This document shows, piece by piece, positions 25,826 through 35,263 of a stretch of 64,000 nucleotides of DNA. Position 1 is the stretch's first letter. Each line of letters opens with the position of its first letter. A program made the translations under genes and the position numbers. The DNA is from Companilactobacillus bobalius (GTDB taxonomy: Bacteria > Bacillota > Bacilli > Lactobacillales > Lactobacillaceae), in NCBI RefSeq assembly GCF_009764355.1, contig NZ_LNUA01000060.1, forward strand, positions 1 through 64,000. Reading direction: 5' to 3'. The notes under the pieces were generated by a model that was not told the DNA's origin, made no database searches, and saw nothing but the letters and a program-made list of their open reading frames with translations.

Positions 25826-26572
25826 TTAATGCTTACCTCCGTCTTCATTTGTAGAAAAGAGCAAGGCGGTAATGTTATCTCTTCCCCCGGCGGTATTAGC
25901 TTTATCAATTAAAAGATGACACTTAGCCTCTAAGCTTAATTCTTGAGCCAAAATATCCCTAATTTCATTCTCAGGAACCATATTAGTTAATCCATCTGTA
26001 CACAACAAAATAATTGAATCAGGTACTAGATCAAAATCTTTCACCCGTGGTTGAACAGTCTGCGAAACACCCAAAGTTTGAGTAATGATGTTCTTCTGTG
26101 GATGATTCTCAGCCTCTTCAGGACTAATTTGACCAGTTTCTAACAATTCATGAACTAGTGAGTGATCTACACTCAATTGTTTTAATTCATCATTTGTATA
26201 AATATAACATCGTGAATCACCAACATTGACGACCATCATTTTCTTATCAATAAAGAAAACACCAACCATAGTTGTTCCCATACCATTCAAATCATCAAAT
26301 TGATTAGAAACGGAAACAATTCGATCATTTTCCTTACTTAATTCCCTAATGATCCATTCACGTAATTCAGTAATATTATCGACTTCGGACTCTTCAAAAT
26401 TATGTCCCAAATGTGAGACTGCCATATCTGAAGCGACATCACCGCCACGGTGTCCGCCCATACCATCAGCTACGATGCCAAAAACAATATTTTTTTTATT
26501 CTTGAAAACATTGACGTAATCTTGATTATTTTCTCTGAGTTTTCCAACATCAGTTAATAACGCATACTTCAT
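25826..26572 (-). CDS. prpC: PP2C-type protein phosphatase PrpC (Stp)
   Basis: A 248-residue metal-dependent phosphatase that reverses PrkC phosphorylation. Motifs: the N-terminal LTDVGKLRENNQDYV, the metal Asp in VADGMGGHRGGDVAS, NVGDSRCYIY and LLCTDGLTNMV, and the final GGRDNITALL. The ATG giving MKYALLTD matches the family start; a TTG twelve codons earlier lies inside the rsmB end and is not used. It is directly followed by prkC, the universal pairing. Confidence 0.95.
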   Translation of the reverse strand: MKYALLTDVGKLRENNQDYVNVFKNKKNIVFGIVADGMGGHRGGDVASDMAVSHLGHNFEESEVDNITELREWIIRELSKENDRIVSVSNQFDDLNGMGTTMVGVFFIDKKMMVVNVGDSRCYIYTNDELKQLSVDHSLVHELLETGQISPEEAENHPQKNIITQTLGVSQTVQPRVKDFDLVPDSIILLCTDGLTNMVPENEIRDILAQELSLEAKCHLLIDKANTAGGRDNITALLFSTNEDGGKH

Positions 26573-26591
26573 TAGTCTCAACCTTACCTCT

Positions 26592-27914
26592 TTAGTTTTT
26601 TCTAACAAACGCTGCTATAAAGAATCCATCTGTGAAGTAATCACTTGGGAAGATTTTTAACATTCCATGAGTCATTGATCCATCCAAAGCGGGATCATGT
26701 TTAACTGGAATTAAATCAAAGTTCAAATGTTTATCGAGGAATTTCTTTACGACTAGTTCATTTTCTTCATCATCAAAAGTACAAGTACTGAAAACTAATT
26801 TCCCGTTAACTTCTAGTAAATCTACCATGCTATCGAGAATTTCTAATTGAACACGTTGCAAGTTATTTAAATCTTCTTCTTTACGGAAGTATCTTAACTC
26901 TGGTTTTCTACGGATCAAGCCAAGTCCAGAACATGGGGCATCAACTAAAATACGATCAAATTTAGTATTCAAAACATCCTTAGCTTTACGAGCATCAACT
27001 GCTCCAGTGCTGATAAGGTCGCCATAACCCATTCTTTCACCATTTTCACGAACTAATTTAGTCTTGTGTTTGTGAATATCTAAGGCAAAGACTTCCCCGT
27101 CTTTTAAGTAACTAGCAATATGAGTTGTTTTACCACCAGGAGCTGAACAAGCATCTAATACTTTACTGTCAGGTTGAACATCAAGTGCTGGAGCAACCAA
27201 CATTGAACTTTCATCTTGGATAGTATACAAGCCATCACGGAATTCTTGTGTGTTAACTAAATTACCACTCTTACAGATTAAACCAACTGAAGAAATCTTG
27301 CTGGGATGAACATCGAAGCCTTGTTTATCCAAAGCTTCCTGCAAATCCTTAACCGTTGTCTTATTAGTATTCACACGAATAGAAACGTGTGATGGTTGAT
27401 TAATTGAACTGAGGATTTCCTTAGTCTTATCAAGTCCTTGTTGATCAATGAAGAGGTCAACTAACCAACGAGGAATGCTGTTACGTAAACTCAAATCATA
27501 GACAGAATTACTCTTAGGCAATTCCTTATAACCATGTCGTTGATAATTTCTTAAAACCGCATTAACCAAATTACCGGCCCCACGACCAGCTTTTTGTTTA
27601 GCAATCTCGGTTGATTCGTTTAAAACAGCATGATCAGGAATTTTATCTAAAAAGTGCAATTGATACACGGCACTCATCAATAAAAGATCTAGCCACAATT
27701 CAACTTTTTTATCTTGCAAATATGGCTTCAATTCATATTCCAAAACATATTTATTTTGAATAACACCATAAACAATATTGGTCATTAAACGACTGTCAGC
27801 ATCTGACATATCAGAATCTTTCAATAAATTACTGATTTCAATATTTGAGTATGCTTTATTTTGGAAAACTTTTGTTAAAGCAATTACTGCTAATTCACGT
27901 GGATTATTTTTCAT
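26592..27914 (-). CDS. rsmB: 16S rRNA (cytosine-967-C5)-methyltransferase RsmB
   Basis: Methylates C967 of 16S rRNA. The 440 residues comprise an N-terminal NusB-like RNA-binding domain (about 1-130) and a Rossmann AdoMet domain with VLDACSAPGGKTTH, the catalytic cysteines in DAPCSGLGLIRRKPE and FSTCTF. It overlaps fmt by 11 bases, indicating coupled translation, and is followed by prpC. Order fmt-rsmB-prpC-prkC is conserved in Firmicutes. Confidence 0.96.
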   Translation of the reverse strand: MKNNPRELAVIALTKVFQNKAYSNIEISNLLKDSDMSDADSRLMTNIVYGVIQNKYVLEYELKPYLQDKKVELWLDLLLMSAVYQLHFLDKIPDHAVLNESTEIAKQKAGRGAGNLVNAVLRNYQRHGYKELPKSNSVYDLSLRNSIPRWLVDLFIDQQGLDKTKEILSSINQPSHVSIRVNTNKTTVKDLQEALDKQGFDVHPSKISSVGLICKSGNLVNTQEFRDGLYTIQDESSMLVAPALDVQPDSKVLDACSAPGGKTTHIASYLKDGEVFALDIHKHKTKLVRENGERMGYGDLISTGAVDARKAKDVLNTKFDRILVDAPCSGLGLIRRKPELRYFRKEEDLNNLQRVQLEILDSMVDLLEVNGKLVFSTCTFDDEENELVVKKFLDKHLNFDLIPVKHDPALDGSMTHGMLKIFPSDYFTDGFFIAAFVRKN

Positions 27915-28854
27915 CTATTACTTGTTGTCCTTTTTCTAGATCTTTGCCCAAACCATTCATATAGTTGGCAATATCCATAATTTTTTTACCGGCTGGTTGA
28001 ATCTTTTTGATTGAAACGCCTTGTCCATCACCAGCAACAATAACCAAGCGTTTTTTACCTAAGTCATAAACACTACCTACAGGTAAATCAGAATTGATTT
28101 CTTCAACTTCTGTCTTATAAAGCTTAGTTCTTTGACCGTTAAGCATCATCCAAGCACCTGGATCGGGACTCAATGCTCTAATTTGATTAAAAACAGTCTC
28201 AGCTGGCTGTGTGAAGTCAATGTGTTCTTGTTCTTTAGAAATATTTGGTGAGAAAACTACCTTATCAGGGTCTTGTTGAATAGGTTGAATGTCGCCACTC
28301 AAAATCTTAGGAATAGTATCAAGCAATAACTCACGACCAACAATAGCTAATTTTTCAAACAAACTACCGTTATCATCGTCTCTTTCAATTGGTAACTTCT
28401 CTTGGCTGATGATATCACCAGCATCCATTCCTTTAACCATATACATGATGGTAATTCCTGTCTCTTTATCGCCATTAAGCAATGACCATTGAATTGGGGC
28501 ACCACCACGATACTTAGGTAACAAGGAGCCATGTACATTAATAGCCGCTACTTTAGCTGAATTCAAGAAAGAAGTTGGTAAAAATTGACCATAAGCTGCT
28601 GTGATTATCAAATCAGCTTGCAATGCTTTTAATTCTTCAACTTCTGGACTTCCTGGTAACTTAGCTGGTTGATAGAGCTTAATATTCTCTTCTTCAGCAA
28701 TTAACTTTACTGGGCTCTTTTGCAACTTTTGCTTACGACCAACTGGCTTATCCGGTTGAGTCACTGCAGCAATTACATCATAGCCTTCTTTTAGAAGTCC
28801 CTTTAAAACTGTTGCAGAAAATTCTGGTGTTCCTAAAAATATAACTTTTGTCAT
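27904..28854 (-). CDS. fmt: Methionyl-tRNA formyltransferase
   Basis: Formylates initiator Met-tRNA using 10-formyltetrahydrofolate. The 316 residues have the N-terminal formyl-transferase fold with FLGTPEFSATVL, the catalytic Asn/His/Asp region INVHGSLLPKYRGGAPIQW and GITIMYMVKGMDAGDI, and the C-terminal OB-like domain. Ten-base gap to priA and overlap with rsmB. The folate donor is fed by folD and fthC elsewhere in this window. Confidence 0.97.
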   Translation of the reverse strand: MTKVIFLGTPEFSATVLKGLLKEGYDVIAAVTQPDKPVGRKQKLQKSPVKLIAEEENIKLYQPAKLPGSPEVEELKALQADLIITAAYGQFLPTSFLNSAKVAAINVHGSLLPKYRGGAPIQWSLLNGDKETGITIMYMVKGMDAGDIISQEKLPIERDDDNGSLFEKLAIVGRELLLDTIPKILSGDIQPIQQDPDKVVFSPNISKEQEHIDFTQPAETVFNQIRALSPDPGAWMMLNGQRTKLYKTEVEEINSDLPVGSVYDLGKKRLVIVAGDGQGVSIKKIQPAGKKIMDIANYMNGLGKDLEKGQQVIDEK

Positions 28855-28864
28855 TCAATCACCT

Positions 28865-31273
28865 TTAATCTATATGTTGTGGTTCATTATCAATCGCAAT
28901 CGTAAAACCCTTTTTTGCATCTGCCTGAGTCTCGTTTAAAATTTCTAATAATTTTTGATGCAATTGAGGTTCATGTTTATATTTTACAATAATTTGATAA
29001 TAATATTTGTTTTGTTTACGTGAAATCATCGTTGGACTAGGTCCTAATAAGATAGCATCCTTTGATAACGACGTTTCTAGCTGTTTTTTGAGCCAATAAC
29101 TTTGTTTTAAAGTTTGTCCTTCATCTTTGTTCGCGACACTGATTAGAGTCGTAAAGTAATATGGCGTGTAGTTAGATTGATGTCTGATGTACATCTCTTG
29201 TTTAAAGAAAGTTTCATAATCCTGCTCAGCTGCATCTTTAATTGCATAATGATCTGGATTAAAAGTTTGAATCACGACATGACCAGTTTTATCGGCTCGA
29301 CCTGCACGACCACTAACTTGGGTTAATAATTGGAAAGTTCGTTCACTAGCCCTAAAATCAGCCAAGCTCAATGTTGTATCAGCATTGATTACCCCAACTA
29401 AAGTGACATCGGGAAAATCTAATCCTTTGGCAATCATCTGTGTTCCCAGTAATATATCAGCCTGATGTTGGCCAAATTTTTGCAAAATCTTGGCGTGTGA
29501 ACCCTTACGACGTGTGGTATCAACATCCATTCTTAAAACACGTGCTTCGGGAAATAGTGTATTTAATTGTTGTTCAATATTTTGGGTTCCAGTTCCATAG
29601 AAGCCGATTTTCTTACTTTTACAATTAGGGCAATATTTTGGTACAGGTTCTTCATGTCCGCAATAATGACATTTCATCTTACCTAGATCTTTATGATATG
29701 TCAGTGAAACATCACAATTAGGACATTTCAAAACAAATCCACACTCCCGACACATCATGAAAGAGGAATAACCCCGACGATTCAATAGCACAATTGCTTG
29801 TTCATGTCTTTGAAGAGTCGTCTGTAAGCTTTCTTTTAAGGCTGGTGAAAAATCACCTTTAGTTGCGGAATTTTCCGCATCCCTCATATCCACAATTTGT
29901 ACATGAGGTAAATTTTGATTATTAATTCGTTTTTTCATCCGAATCAGTCTATATACACCTTTTTCAGCCCGTGCACGTGATTCTAACGATGGAGTTGCAC
30001 TTCCTAAAACAACTGGGCAATGATTCATTTGTGCCCGCCACAAAGCCACATCACGAGCATTATAACGAGGATTATCATCCTGTTTATAACTGGCTTCGTG
30101 TTCCTCATCAATAATGATTAAACCAATTTTATTTAACGGTGCAAAGACGGCACTTCTAGCTCCAACAACCACTTTAACATCATGATTTTCAATTCGAGTC
30201 CACTCGTCATATCGCTCACCACTCGATAAGCCACTATGTAACACAGCGACTTGATTACCAAAACGTCCAACCACTCGATTGACCATTTGTGGCGTCAAAG
30301 AAATTTCTGGTACAAGCATCAAAGCTGTTTTATTCTGTTGCAAAGCTTTCTCAATTGTCTGTAAATAAACTTCGGTCTTACCACTACCCGTGACACCTTC
30401 AACTAAAAAAGTTTGTGGCGTTTCGCTTTGAATAGCATCACCGATTTCAGACACTGCGACTTGTTGTTCTTCTGTTAATTTGAGTTTGGTTGTCTTTTCA
30501 GGATCTATTCCAACTGGTTTACGTAACTTAGTGACCTCAGTTATTTGTAATAATTGATTCTTTTCAGCTGTCTTAATAGCTGAACGAGAAATTCCAAATT
30601 CTTTTTGCAAAACATTCAACTCGACTGGCAGTTCTTCCAAATGATGTGCCAAAAAATCTAATAATTTGATCTGTGATTTAGCATTAGCACGTAATTTACT
30701 TTTAGCCTCATGTAATTGAATAACATTTAGACTTGTCGTCACTGCTTGACGTTTAATCTGTAGTGCCTGATTCTCAACAACATATTGAATATCAATCTTA
30801 TTATTTTGACGTAATTTATTAATTAATCTAATTGTGGCATCATCTAGTTGGTTAGTAATTTCCAATGTTTCCTTACCATCTAAGAGTGTCTGAACCTCTG
30901 TATCCTCTTTATCTAAGGGAATAACATATTGCTTATACTTTGCTCTCATGACACTAGGAAGCATTGTTTGTAGACATGAAATTTGAAATGAGTATGTTCG
31001 ATCGGCCAACCAGTATGATAATTGCAACATCTCATCTGATAAAACCGGCTTCAAATCAATCACTCTTGAAATGGGTTTTAATTTACCTTGAAAGTCACTT
31101 GTTGCCTTGACCTGCATAACAAAACCTTGAATTTTTCTTTTTCCACGACCAAAAGGTACTTCAACTCGCATTCCTGGTACAACAACTTCTGCCAAAGAAT
31201 CAGGTATCAAATATTCAAATGGTCGATTAGTTTGCATAGTAGGTACATCCACAATTATCTCTGCTACTGCCAT
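28865..31273 (-). CDS. priA: Primosomal helicase PriA
   Basis: Restarts collapsed replication forks by loading the replisome. The 802 residues show an N-terminal DNA-binding domain, helicase motifs (GVTGSGKTEVYLQ, the Walker B IIDEEHEASYKQ, SATPSLESRA, QVSGRAGRADK) and the zinc-binding cluster CRECG...CPNC...CHYCG...CPNC between them. The ATG giving MAVAEIIVDV has GGGTGG five bases before it; a GTG three codons upstream would fall on that site. A terminator after rpoZ separates it from gmk-rpoZ. Confidence 0.96.
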   Translation of the reverse strand: MAVAEIIVDVPTMQTNRPFEYLIPDSLAEVVVPGMRVEVPFGRGKRKIQGFVMQVKATSDFQGKLKPISRVIDLKPVLSDEMLQLSYWLADRTYSFQISCLQTMLPSVMRAKYKQYVIPLDKEDTEVQTLLDGKETLEITNQLDDATIRLINKLRQNNKIDIQYVVENQALQIKRQAVTTSLNVIQLHEAKSKLRANAKSQIKLLDFLAHHLEELPVELNVLQKEFGISRSAIKTAEKNQLLQITEVTKLRKPVGIDPEKTTKLKLTEEQQVAVSEIGDAIQSETPQTFLVEGVTGSGKTEVYLQTIEKALQQNKTALMLVPEISLTPQMVNRVVGRFGNQVAVLHSGLSSGERYDEWTRIENHDVKVVVGARSAVFAPLNKIGLIIIDEEHEASYKQDDNPRYNARDVALWRAQMNHCPVVLGSATPSLESRARAEKGVYRLIRMKKRINNQNLPHVQIVDMRDAENSATKGDFSPALKESLQTTLQRHEQAIVLLNRRGYSSFMMCRECGFVLKCPNCDVSLTYHKDLGKMKCHYCGHEEPVPKYCPNCKSKKIGFYGTGTQNIEQQLNTLFPEARVLRMDVDTTRRKGSHAKILQKFGQHQADILLGTQMIAKGLDFPDVTLVGVINADTTLSLADFRASERTFQLLTQVSGRAGRADKTGHVVIQTFNPDHYAIKDAAEQDYETFFKQEMYIRHQSNYTPYYFTTLISVANKDEGQTLKQSYWLKKQLETSLSKDAILLGPSPTMISRKQNKYYYQIIVKYKHEPQLHQKLLEILNETQADAKKGFTIAIDNEPQHID

Positions 31274-31316
31274 AAAAACCACCCAATAAATAGATTTTTA
31301 AAAAGATTTTTTAAAT

Positions 31317-31354
31317 AAAAAAGCCTCCACTAATTCAACAATCAGTGAAGGAAT
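31317..31354 (-). terminator. rpoZ terminator
   Basis: On the minus strand CCTTCACT pairs with AGTGGAGG (one G-U) across a 12-base loop and is followed by CTTTTTTT. It lies just after the rpoZ stop and before priA. Confidence 0.8.
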
Positions 31355-31357
31355 GGT

Positions 31358-31615
31358 TTATTTGTCTTCTTCTTTTTTCTCTTCTTCAATCTTTTCAGCT
31401 TCTTTTTCAAGAAGAATTGAATTAGGATCAATTTCGATTTTGTCGTCAGCAATCTCTTCAAGTGCACGGCCAACAGTTCTTGGTGATTCATATTTGTTCA
31501 ATAATTCAATATCACCATTCTCTAATTGGTGAGCACGCTTTGCGGCTAGAACTGCCAATGAGTATCGAGAATCAACTCGATCTAAAAGTTTATCAATTGA
31601 TGGATAAATAATCAT
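31358..31615 (-). CDS. rpoZ: RNA polymerase omega subunit
   Basis: An 85-residue omega subunit that helps assemble beta-prime into the core enzyme. The family motif is [19 protein letters not shown], preceded by the start [11 protein letters not shown], and the C-terminus is a charged EEKKEEDK tail common in lactobacilli. It follows gmk by four bases, the conserved gmk-rpoZ pair, and ends at a terminator. Confidence 0.96.
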   Translation of the reverse strand: MIIYPSIDKLLDRVDSRYSLAVLAAKRAHQLENGDIELLNKYESPRTVGRALEEIADDKIEIDPNSILLEKEAEKIEEEKKEEDK

Positions 31616-31619
31616 ATTA

Positions 31620-32231
31620 TCAATCTCCTATTATCTTTTTGTATTTATCAATTACGCGTGGCACTCTTAAGTGTTCGGCTCTAATTATACCTTCAATTTT
31701 TTCGACTGCATTAGGTATTTTATCATTTACGACGGCATAGTCATAGCTTGTCATCATTTCAATTTCCCTTTTAGCCTGAACCATACGTTTGTCAATTGTC
31801 TTCTCATCATCTGTACCACGATGAGTAATACGATCTCGTAAACTAGTTAAATCAGGTGGTGTAAGGAAGATAAAGACACCATCAGGCATCTTTTCACGAA
31901 CCTGCATTGCACCATTCACTTCAATTTCCAACAAGACATCAATCCCAGCATCTAGCTTTTGATTAACGTACTTTAATGGTGTTCCATAGTAATGATCGAC
32001 ATACTTAGCATATTCAAGCATGCCACCATTGTTTATTTCTTCTTCAAATTCTTCATTTGTTCGGAAATAGTAATCGACTCCATCGACCTCTCCAGGACGC
32101 ATTTGACGAGTAGTCATCGAAACAGAATAATCAAATTTGATTGATGAATTCTTAAGCATAGCTTTTCTAACAGTTCCTTTACCTACTCCAGATGGACCTG
32201 ATAAAACGATTAACATTCCCCTTGTTGACAT
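31620..32231 (-). CDS. gmk: Guanylate kinase
   Basis: Phosphorylates GMP to GDP. The 203 residues carry the P-loop [14 protein letters not shown], the GMP-binding [21 protein letters not shown] and the lid residues. First gene of gmk-rpoZ; about 180 bases of non-coding DNA separate it from the divergent small SOS-type gene, holding the promoters of both. Possible role in keeping guanine nucleotide pools below toxic levels during starvation, as known for the family. Confidence 0.96.
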   Translation of the reverse strand: MSTRGMLIVLSGPSGVGKGTVRKAMLKNSSIKFDYSVSMTTRQMRPGEVDGVDYYFRTNEEFEEEINNGGMLEYAKYVDHYYGTPLKYVNQKLDAGIDVLLEIEVNGAMQVREKMPDGVFIFLTPPDLTSLRDRITHRGTDDEKTIDKRMVQAKREIEMMTSYDYAVVNDKIPNAVEKIEGIIRAEHLRVPRVIDKYKKIIGD

Positions 32232-32349
32232 AATTAAGTTATCCCTACTATCTATATAATATGGTATCTATCATGCAATAAAATCATTCAATTTTCAAGG
32301 TTTTCCGACTTGTCAATATAAAAATTTCCAAAGAAATAAAAAAATAGAG

Positions 32350-32378
32350 TTGCTCTTTCGAACAAAGGTTCGTATAAT
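32350..32378 (+). promoter_or_regulatory. Promoter of the small SOS-type gene
   Basis: The -35 TTGCTC and the -10 TATAAT are separated by exactly 17 bases. The first LexA box fills the downstream part of the spacer and touches the -10. Confidence 0.82.
32359..32372 (+). promoter_or_regulatory. LexA box 1 (perfect palindrome)
   Basis: CGAACAAAGGTTCG fits the Gram-positive consensus CGAAC-N4-GTTCG without mismatch and lies between the -35 and -10, where LexA would block RNA polymerase. Confidence 0.9.
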
Positions 32379-32385
32379 AAAGACA

Positions 32386-32399
32386 CAAACAAGTGTTCG
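32386..32399 (+). promoter_or_regulatory. LexA box 2 (same sequence as the lexA operator)
   Basis: CAAACAAGTGTTCG is the exact reverse complement of the operator at 2035-2048 in front of lexA. It begins near the expected transcription start, runs into the ribosome binding site and is centred 27 bp from box 1, so two repressor dimers could bind. Confidence 0.85.
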
Positions 32400-32410
32400 G
32401 GGGTTTAAAA

Positions 32411-32731
32411 ATGCAAGCAAAACAAGCATACAATCATTTCACTACAAATCTAATCAACCATACCGCTAATTTTATTAATAATAACTTTGATTTTAATATT
32501 GAAAGTAATCAGAATCTTCAAATTAAACAAATGCCTTTTATGCAAATAGAACTTTTCGCAGAACAGAGTTTTCAAAGACATTATTCTGTCGTTATTACAA
32601 TGTTAAACGATGAACAGTTCCAAGGCAAATTTATTTCACAAGTTAATAAAAATAAATATGTATTTAAGATGAATTCAACCTTCTTTAAAATTGCAACGCT
32701 CGATCAAATCAAGTCAATCAACCTAGTCTAA
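32411..32731 (+). CDS. LexA-controlled small protein of unknown function
   Basis: A 106-residue protein (starts MQAKQAYNHFTTNL) with no signal peptide or membrane helix. The N-terminal half is Asn/His/Phe-rich and probably helical; the C-terminal half (from about HYSVVITMLN to IKSINLV) predicts as a small beta-sheet, faintly reminiscent of the Sm-like barrel of YolD-family SOS proteins, though I cannot confirm homology. GGGGG lies seven bases before the ATG. Two LexA boxes in the promoter make DNA-damage induction very likely. Its end overlaps the recN end by nine bases, convergently, with no terminator between. Function unknown. Confidence 0.85.
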   Translation: MQAKQAYNHFTTNLINHTANFINNNFDFNIESNQNLQIKQMPFMQIELFAEQSFQRHYSVVITMLNDEQFQGKFISQVNKNKYVFKMNSTFFKIATLDQIKSINLV

Positions 32732-34420
32732 TCTTTGTTGCTCTCCTTGAGCCAATTCCAACAACTCTTGAGCATGCTTCCTAGTCAAATCAGTTACCTT
32801 AGTCCCAGCCAACATTAAAGAAATAGCTTCAATCCTTTGGAGATCGTTAAGTATAGAAACTTTTGTTTCTGTTTTATCCTTAACGGTCTCTTTTTTGATT
32901 TCAAATTGAATATCACTCATAGCTGCAACTTGTGGCAAGTGCGTAATACAGAGAACTTGCAAAAATTGTGAAACCTTATAAATTTTATCACCAATGGCCT
33001 GTGCAACTCGACCACTGACACCTGTATCAATTTCATCAAAAACAATTGTCTCTACATTCATTTTTTCAGCAATAATAGCTTCAAAAGCTAAAATAACACG
33101 AGATAATTCACCACCTGAAGCAACCTTAACCAGCGGTTTATAATCTTCACCGATATTTGTTTTCAAGTTGAATTGAATTTGATCAATTCCTTTAGGTGAT
33201 AAATTATCATCATCCAATGATTTAAAAGCAACACCAAATTTAGCATTGGGCATATATAAATCTTTTAATTGACGATTGATTGATTTTTCCAAAGCTGTGG
33301 CAGTTTTGTGACGTTGCTTAGATAAATCCTTACCTAAATTAAGTAACTTGGTTTGATACTGAGTAATTTCATCTGCCAATTTGGCTTCAGTATCATCATC
33401 AATATCAATCTTAGACAATTCATCATGAGCACTCTTACCAAACTCAATAACTTCATCTAAGGTAGGACCATACTTCTTTTTTAAATTATCTAAAGTAATC
33501 AAACGTTTTTGAATTTCATCCAAACGATTCTCATCAAAATCAAGATTCTCCAACTGATCAGCAATCATGGCAGCATTGTCCTGTAATTGATAATAGGCTC
33601 CGTTGATAGAATCATAGAGTTCCTTATAAGAAGAATCATAGTCCATGATTTCCTCTAAATTATCACGTACATTTCCTAAAGTATCCACGACACCAACATT
33701 ATTCTCAGATAAGCCTCGATAACTATCTTGAAGAGATGAACTGATTTTTTCAAAGTTAGATAATTGATTTTTCTCATCTTCTAACTTATCATCTTCACCT
33801 GCTTGTAATTGAGCACTATCAATATCCTCAATTTGAAACTTAAGCATATCAATTCTTTGCACTAAATTTTGAGAATTTTTTTGAATAGTTCTTAATCGAC
33901 TACGTTTGGCTTGATATTCTTCAAATAGTTGAGCATATTTCACTAAATCACCTTGAAAGTCGTCATCGGCAAATCGATCCAAAATGTTGATGTGATTATC
34001 TTCATCTAATAGCTCTTGTTGTTGATTTTGACCGTGAATCTCAACTAAAAATTTACCAACTTGTCGTAAAACATTTGTTTTCACCAATTCATTGTTGATA
34101 CGACAAACATTCCGTCCCTTACGGTTGATCTCTCGTTTAATAATAATTTGATTATCATCATGAGCAATTCCATATTCAGCCAGAATAGCAAAAATAGGAC
34201 TACTTGCTTTTACCTCAAATAGTCCTTGCACATTTAATTGCTCTTGTCCCGTTCTAATAAAATCAATTGACGATCTACTTCCAACTAATAAACCTAAAGC
34301 ATCAATAATAATTGACTTACCAGCTCCGGTTTCACCAGTTAAAGCAGTCATCCCACTTTTAAAATCAATCTGTAGCTTATTAATAATCGCAAAGTTATTG
34401 ATTATTAGTTTTTTTAGCAT
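32723..34420 (-). CDS. recN: DNA repair protein RecN
   Basis: An SMC-like ATPase that gathers double-strand breaks. The 565 residues show Walker A LTGETGAGKSIIIDAL, a central coiled coil (about 155-365) and the C-terminal head with VASGGELSRVILAFE and the Walker B FDEIDTGVSGRVAQ. Normal length. It follows tlyA with an eight-base gap; in many Firmicutes the arginine regulator argR lies between, but not here. Its 3' end faces the small SOS-type gene. Confidence 0.96.
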   Translation of the reverse strand: MLKKLIINNFAIINKLQIDFKSGMTALTGETGAGKSIIIDALGLLVGSRSSIDFIRTGQEQLNVQGLFEVKASSPIFAILAEYGIAHDDNQIIIKREINRKGRNVCRINNELVKTNVLRQVGKFLVEIHGQNQQQELLDEDNHINILDRFADDDFQGDLVKYAQLFEEYQAKRSRLRTIQKNSQNLVQRIDMLKFQIEDIDSAQLQAGEDDKLEDEKNQLSNFEKISSSLQDSYRGLSENNVGVVDTLGNVRDNLEEIMDYDSSYKELYDSINGAYYQLQDNAAMIADQLENLDFDENRLDEIQKRLITLDNLKKKYGPTLDEVIEFGKSAHDELSKIDIDDDTEAKLADEITQYQTKLLNLGKDLSKQRHKTATALEKSINRQLKDLYMPNAKFGVAFKSLDDDNLSPKGIDQIQFNLKTNIGEDYKPLVKVASGGELSRVILAFEAIIAEKMNVETIVFDEIDTGVSGRVAQAIGDKIYKVSQFLQVLCITHLPQVAAMSDIQFEIKKETVKDKTETKVSILNDLQRIEAISLMLAGTKVTDLTRKHAQELLELAQGEQQRLD

Positions 34421-34428
34421 TATCTCAC

Positions 34429-35253
34429 CTATTTATTAAGATTTGCGTAAGCTGCTTCCATCGTATTCTCAACAGAAACATTATCTAAAATTTCACCAGG
34501 TTGTTCTTCTTGAGGCTTTTGAATGTGCATCAAGAATTCAATATTACCTTCTCCACCCTTGATAGGTGAATAATCTAAACCAGAAACAATGAATCCAGCC
34601 TCTTTAGCAAAATTAGTAATCTTCTCTAAGACCATCTTATGAACTTTGTGATCACGGACAATCCCATGCTTACCAACATTTTCGGGACCAGCTTCAAATT
34701 GTGGTTTGATTAAGCAAACTGCATCTGAACCTGGCAAAATGATGTTAAACATTGGTGGCAAAATTAATTCCAGAGAAATAAAGGAAACATCTGTCATTGC
34801 AAAACTAGGTAAACCTTCATGAAAATCTTCTGGCTTACTATAGCGGAAATTAACTCGCTCCATAACAACTACACGTTCATCTTTTCTCAGTTTCCAAGCC
34901 AATTGATTGTAACCAACATCTAGCGCGTAAACCTTTTGTGCGCCATTTTGTAAAGCTACGTCTGTGAAGCCACCTGTTGATGAACCGATATCCAAACAGA
35001 TCCGATCGGTCAAATCAATGTCAAAAGACTTCAAAGCTTTTTCAAGCTTGTAGCCACCACGACTGACATATTTGCTATGAGCATTCTTAGCTAGATGGAA
35101 AACAGTATCTGGATCAACTTTTTCCCCCGGCTTATCAAAGCGCAAATTGTCTTGATTATAAACTTCCCCAGCCATAACCGAGCGTTTAGCTTGTTCTCTG
35201 GATTCAAATAAATTTTGTTCAACTAATAAAACATCAATTCTTTTTTTTGCCAA
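34429..35253 (-). CDS. tlyA: TlyA family rRNA 2'-O-methyltransferase / hemolysin-like
   Basis: A 274-residue protein with an N-terminal S4 RNA-binding domain (RIDVLLVEQNLFESREQAKR) and an FtsJ-like methyltransferase domain (CLDIGSSTGGFTDVALQNGA, the catalytic Lys and Asp residues in LIKPQFE and MTDVSFISL). In mycobacteria TlyA methylates 16S and 23S rRNA; the hemolysin name is historical. It is located between ispA and recN, a conserved Firmicute order. Confidence 0.93.
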   Translation of the reverse strand: MAKKRIDVLLVEQNLFESREQAKRSVMAGEVYNQDNLRFDKPGEKVDPDTVFHLAKNAHSKYVSRGGYKLEKALKSFDIDLTDRICLDIGSSTGGFTDVALQNGAQKVYALDVGYNQLAWKLRKDERVVVMERVNFRYSKPEDFHEGLPSFAMTDVSFISLELILPPMFNIILPGSDAVCLIKPQFEAGPENVGKHGIVRDHKVHKMVLEKITNFAKEAGFIVSGLDYSPIKGGEGNIEFLMHIQKPQEEQPGEILDNVSVENTMEAAYANLNK

Positions 35254-35263
35254 TATGTGTCAC

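Noticed and set aside
32411..32731. Calling the SOS-type gene yneA or sulA-like outright
   Set aside because: There is no LysM domain, signal peptide or membrane helix, so it is not YneA; the shared regulation alone does not give a name.
34429..35253. Hemolysin or toxin function for tlyA
   Set aside because: The S4 plus FtsJ-like domains indicate an rRNA methyltransferase; the hemolysin label is historical.
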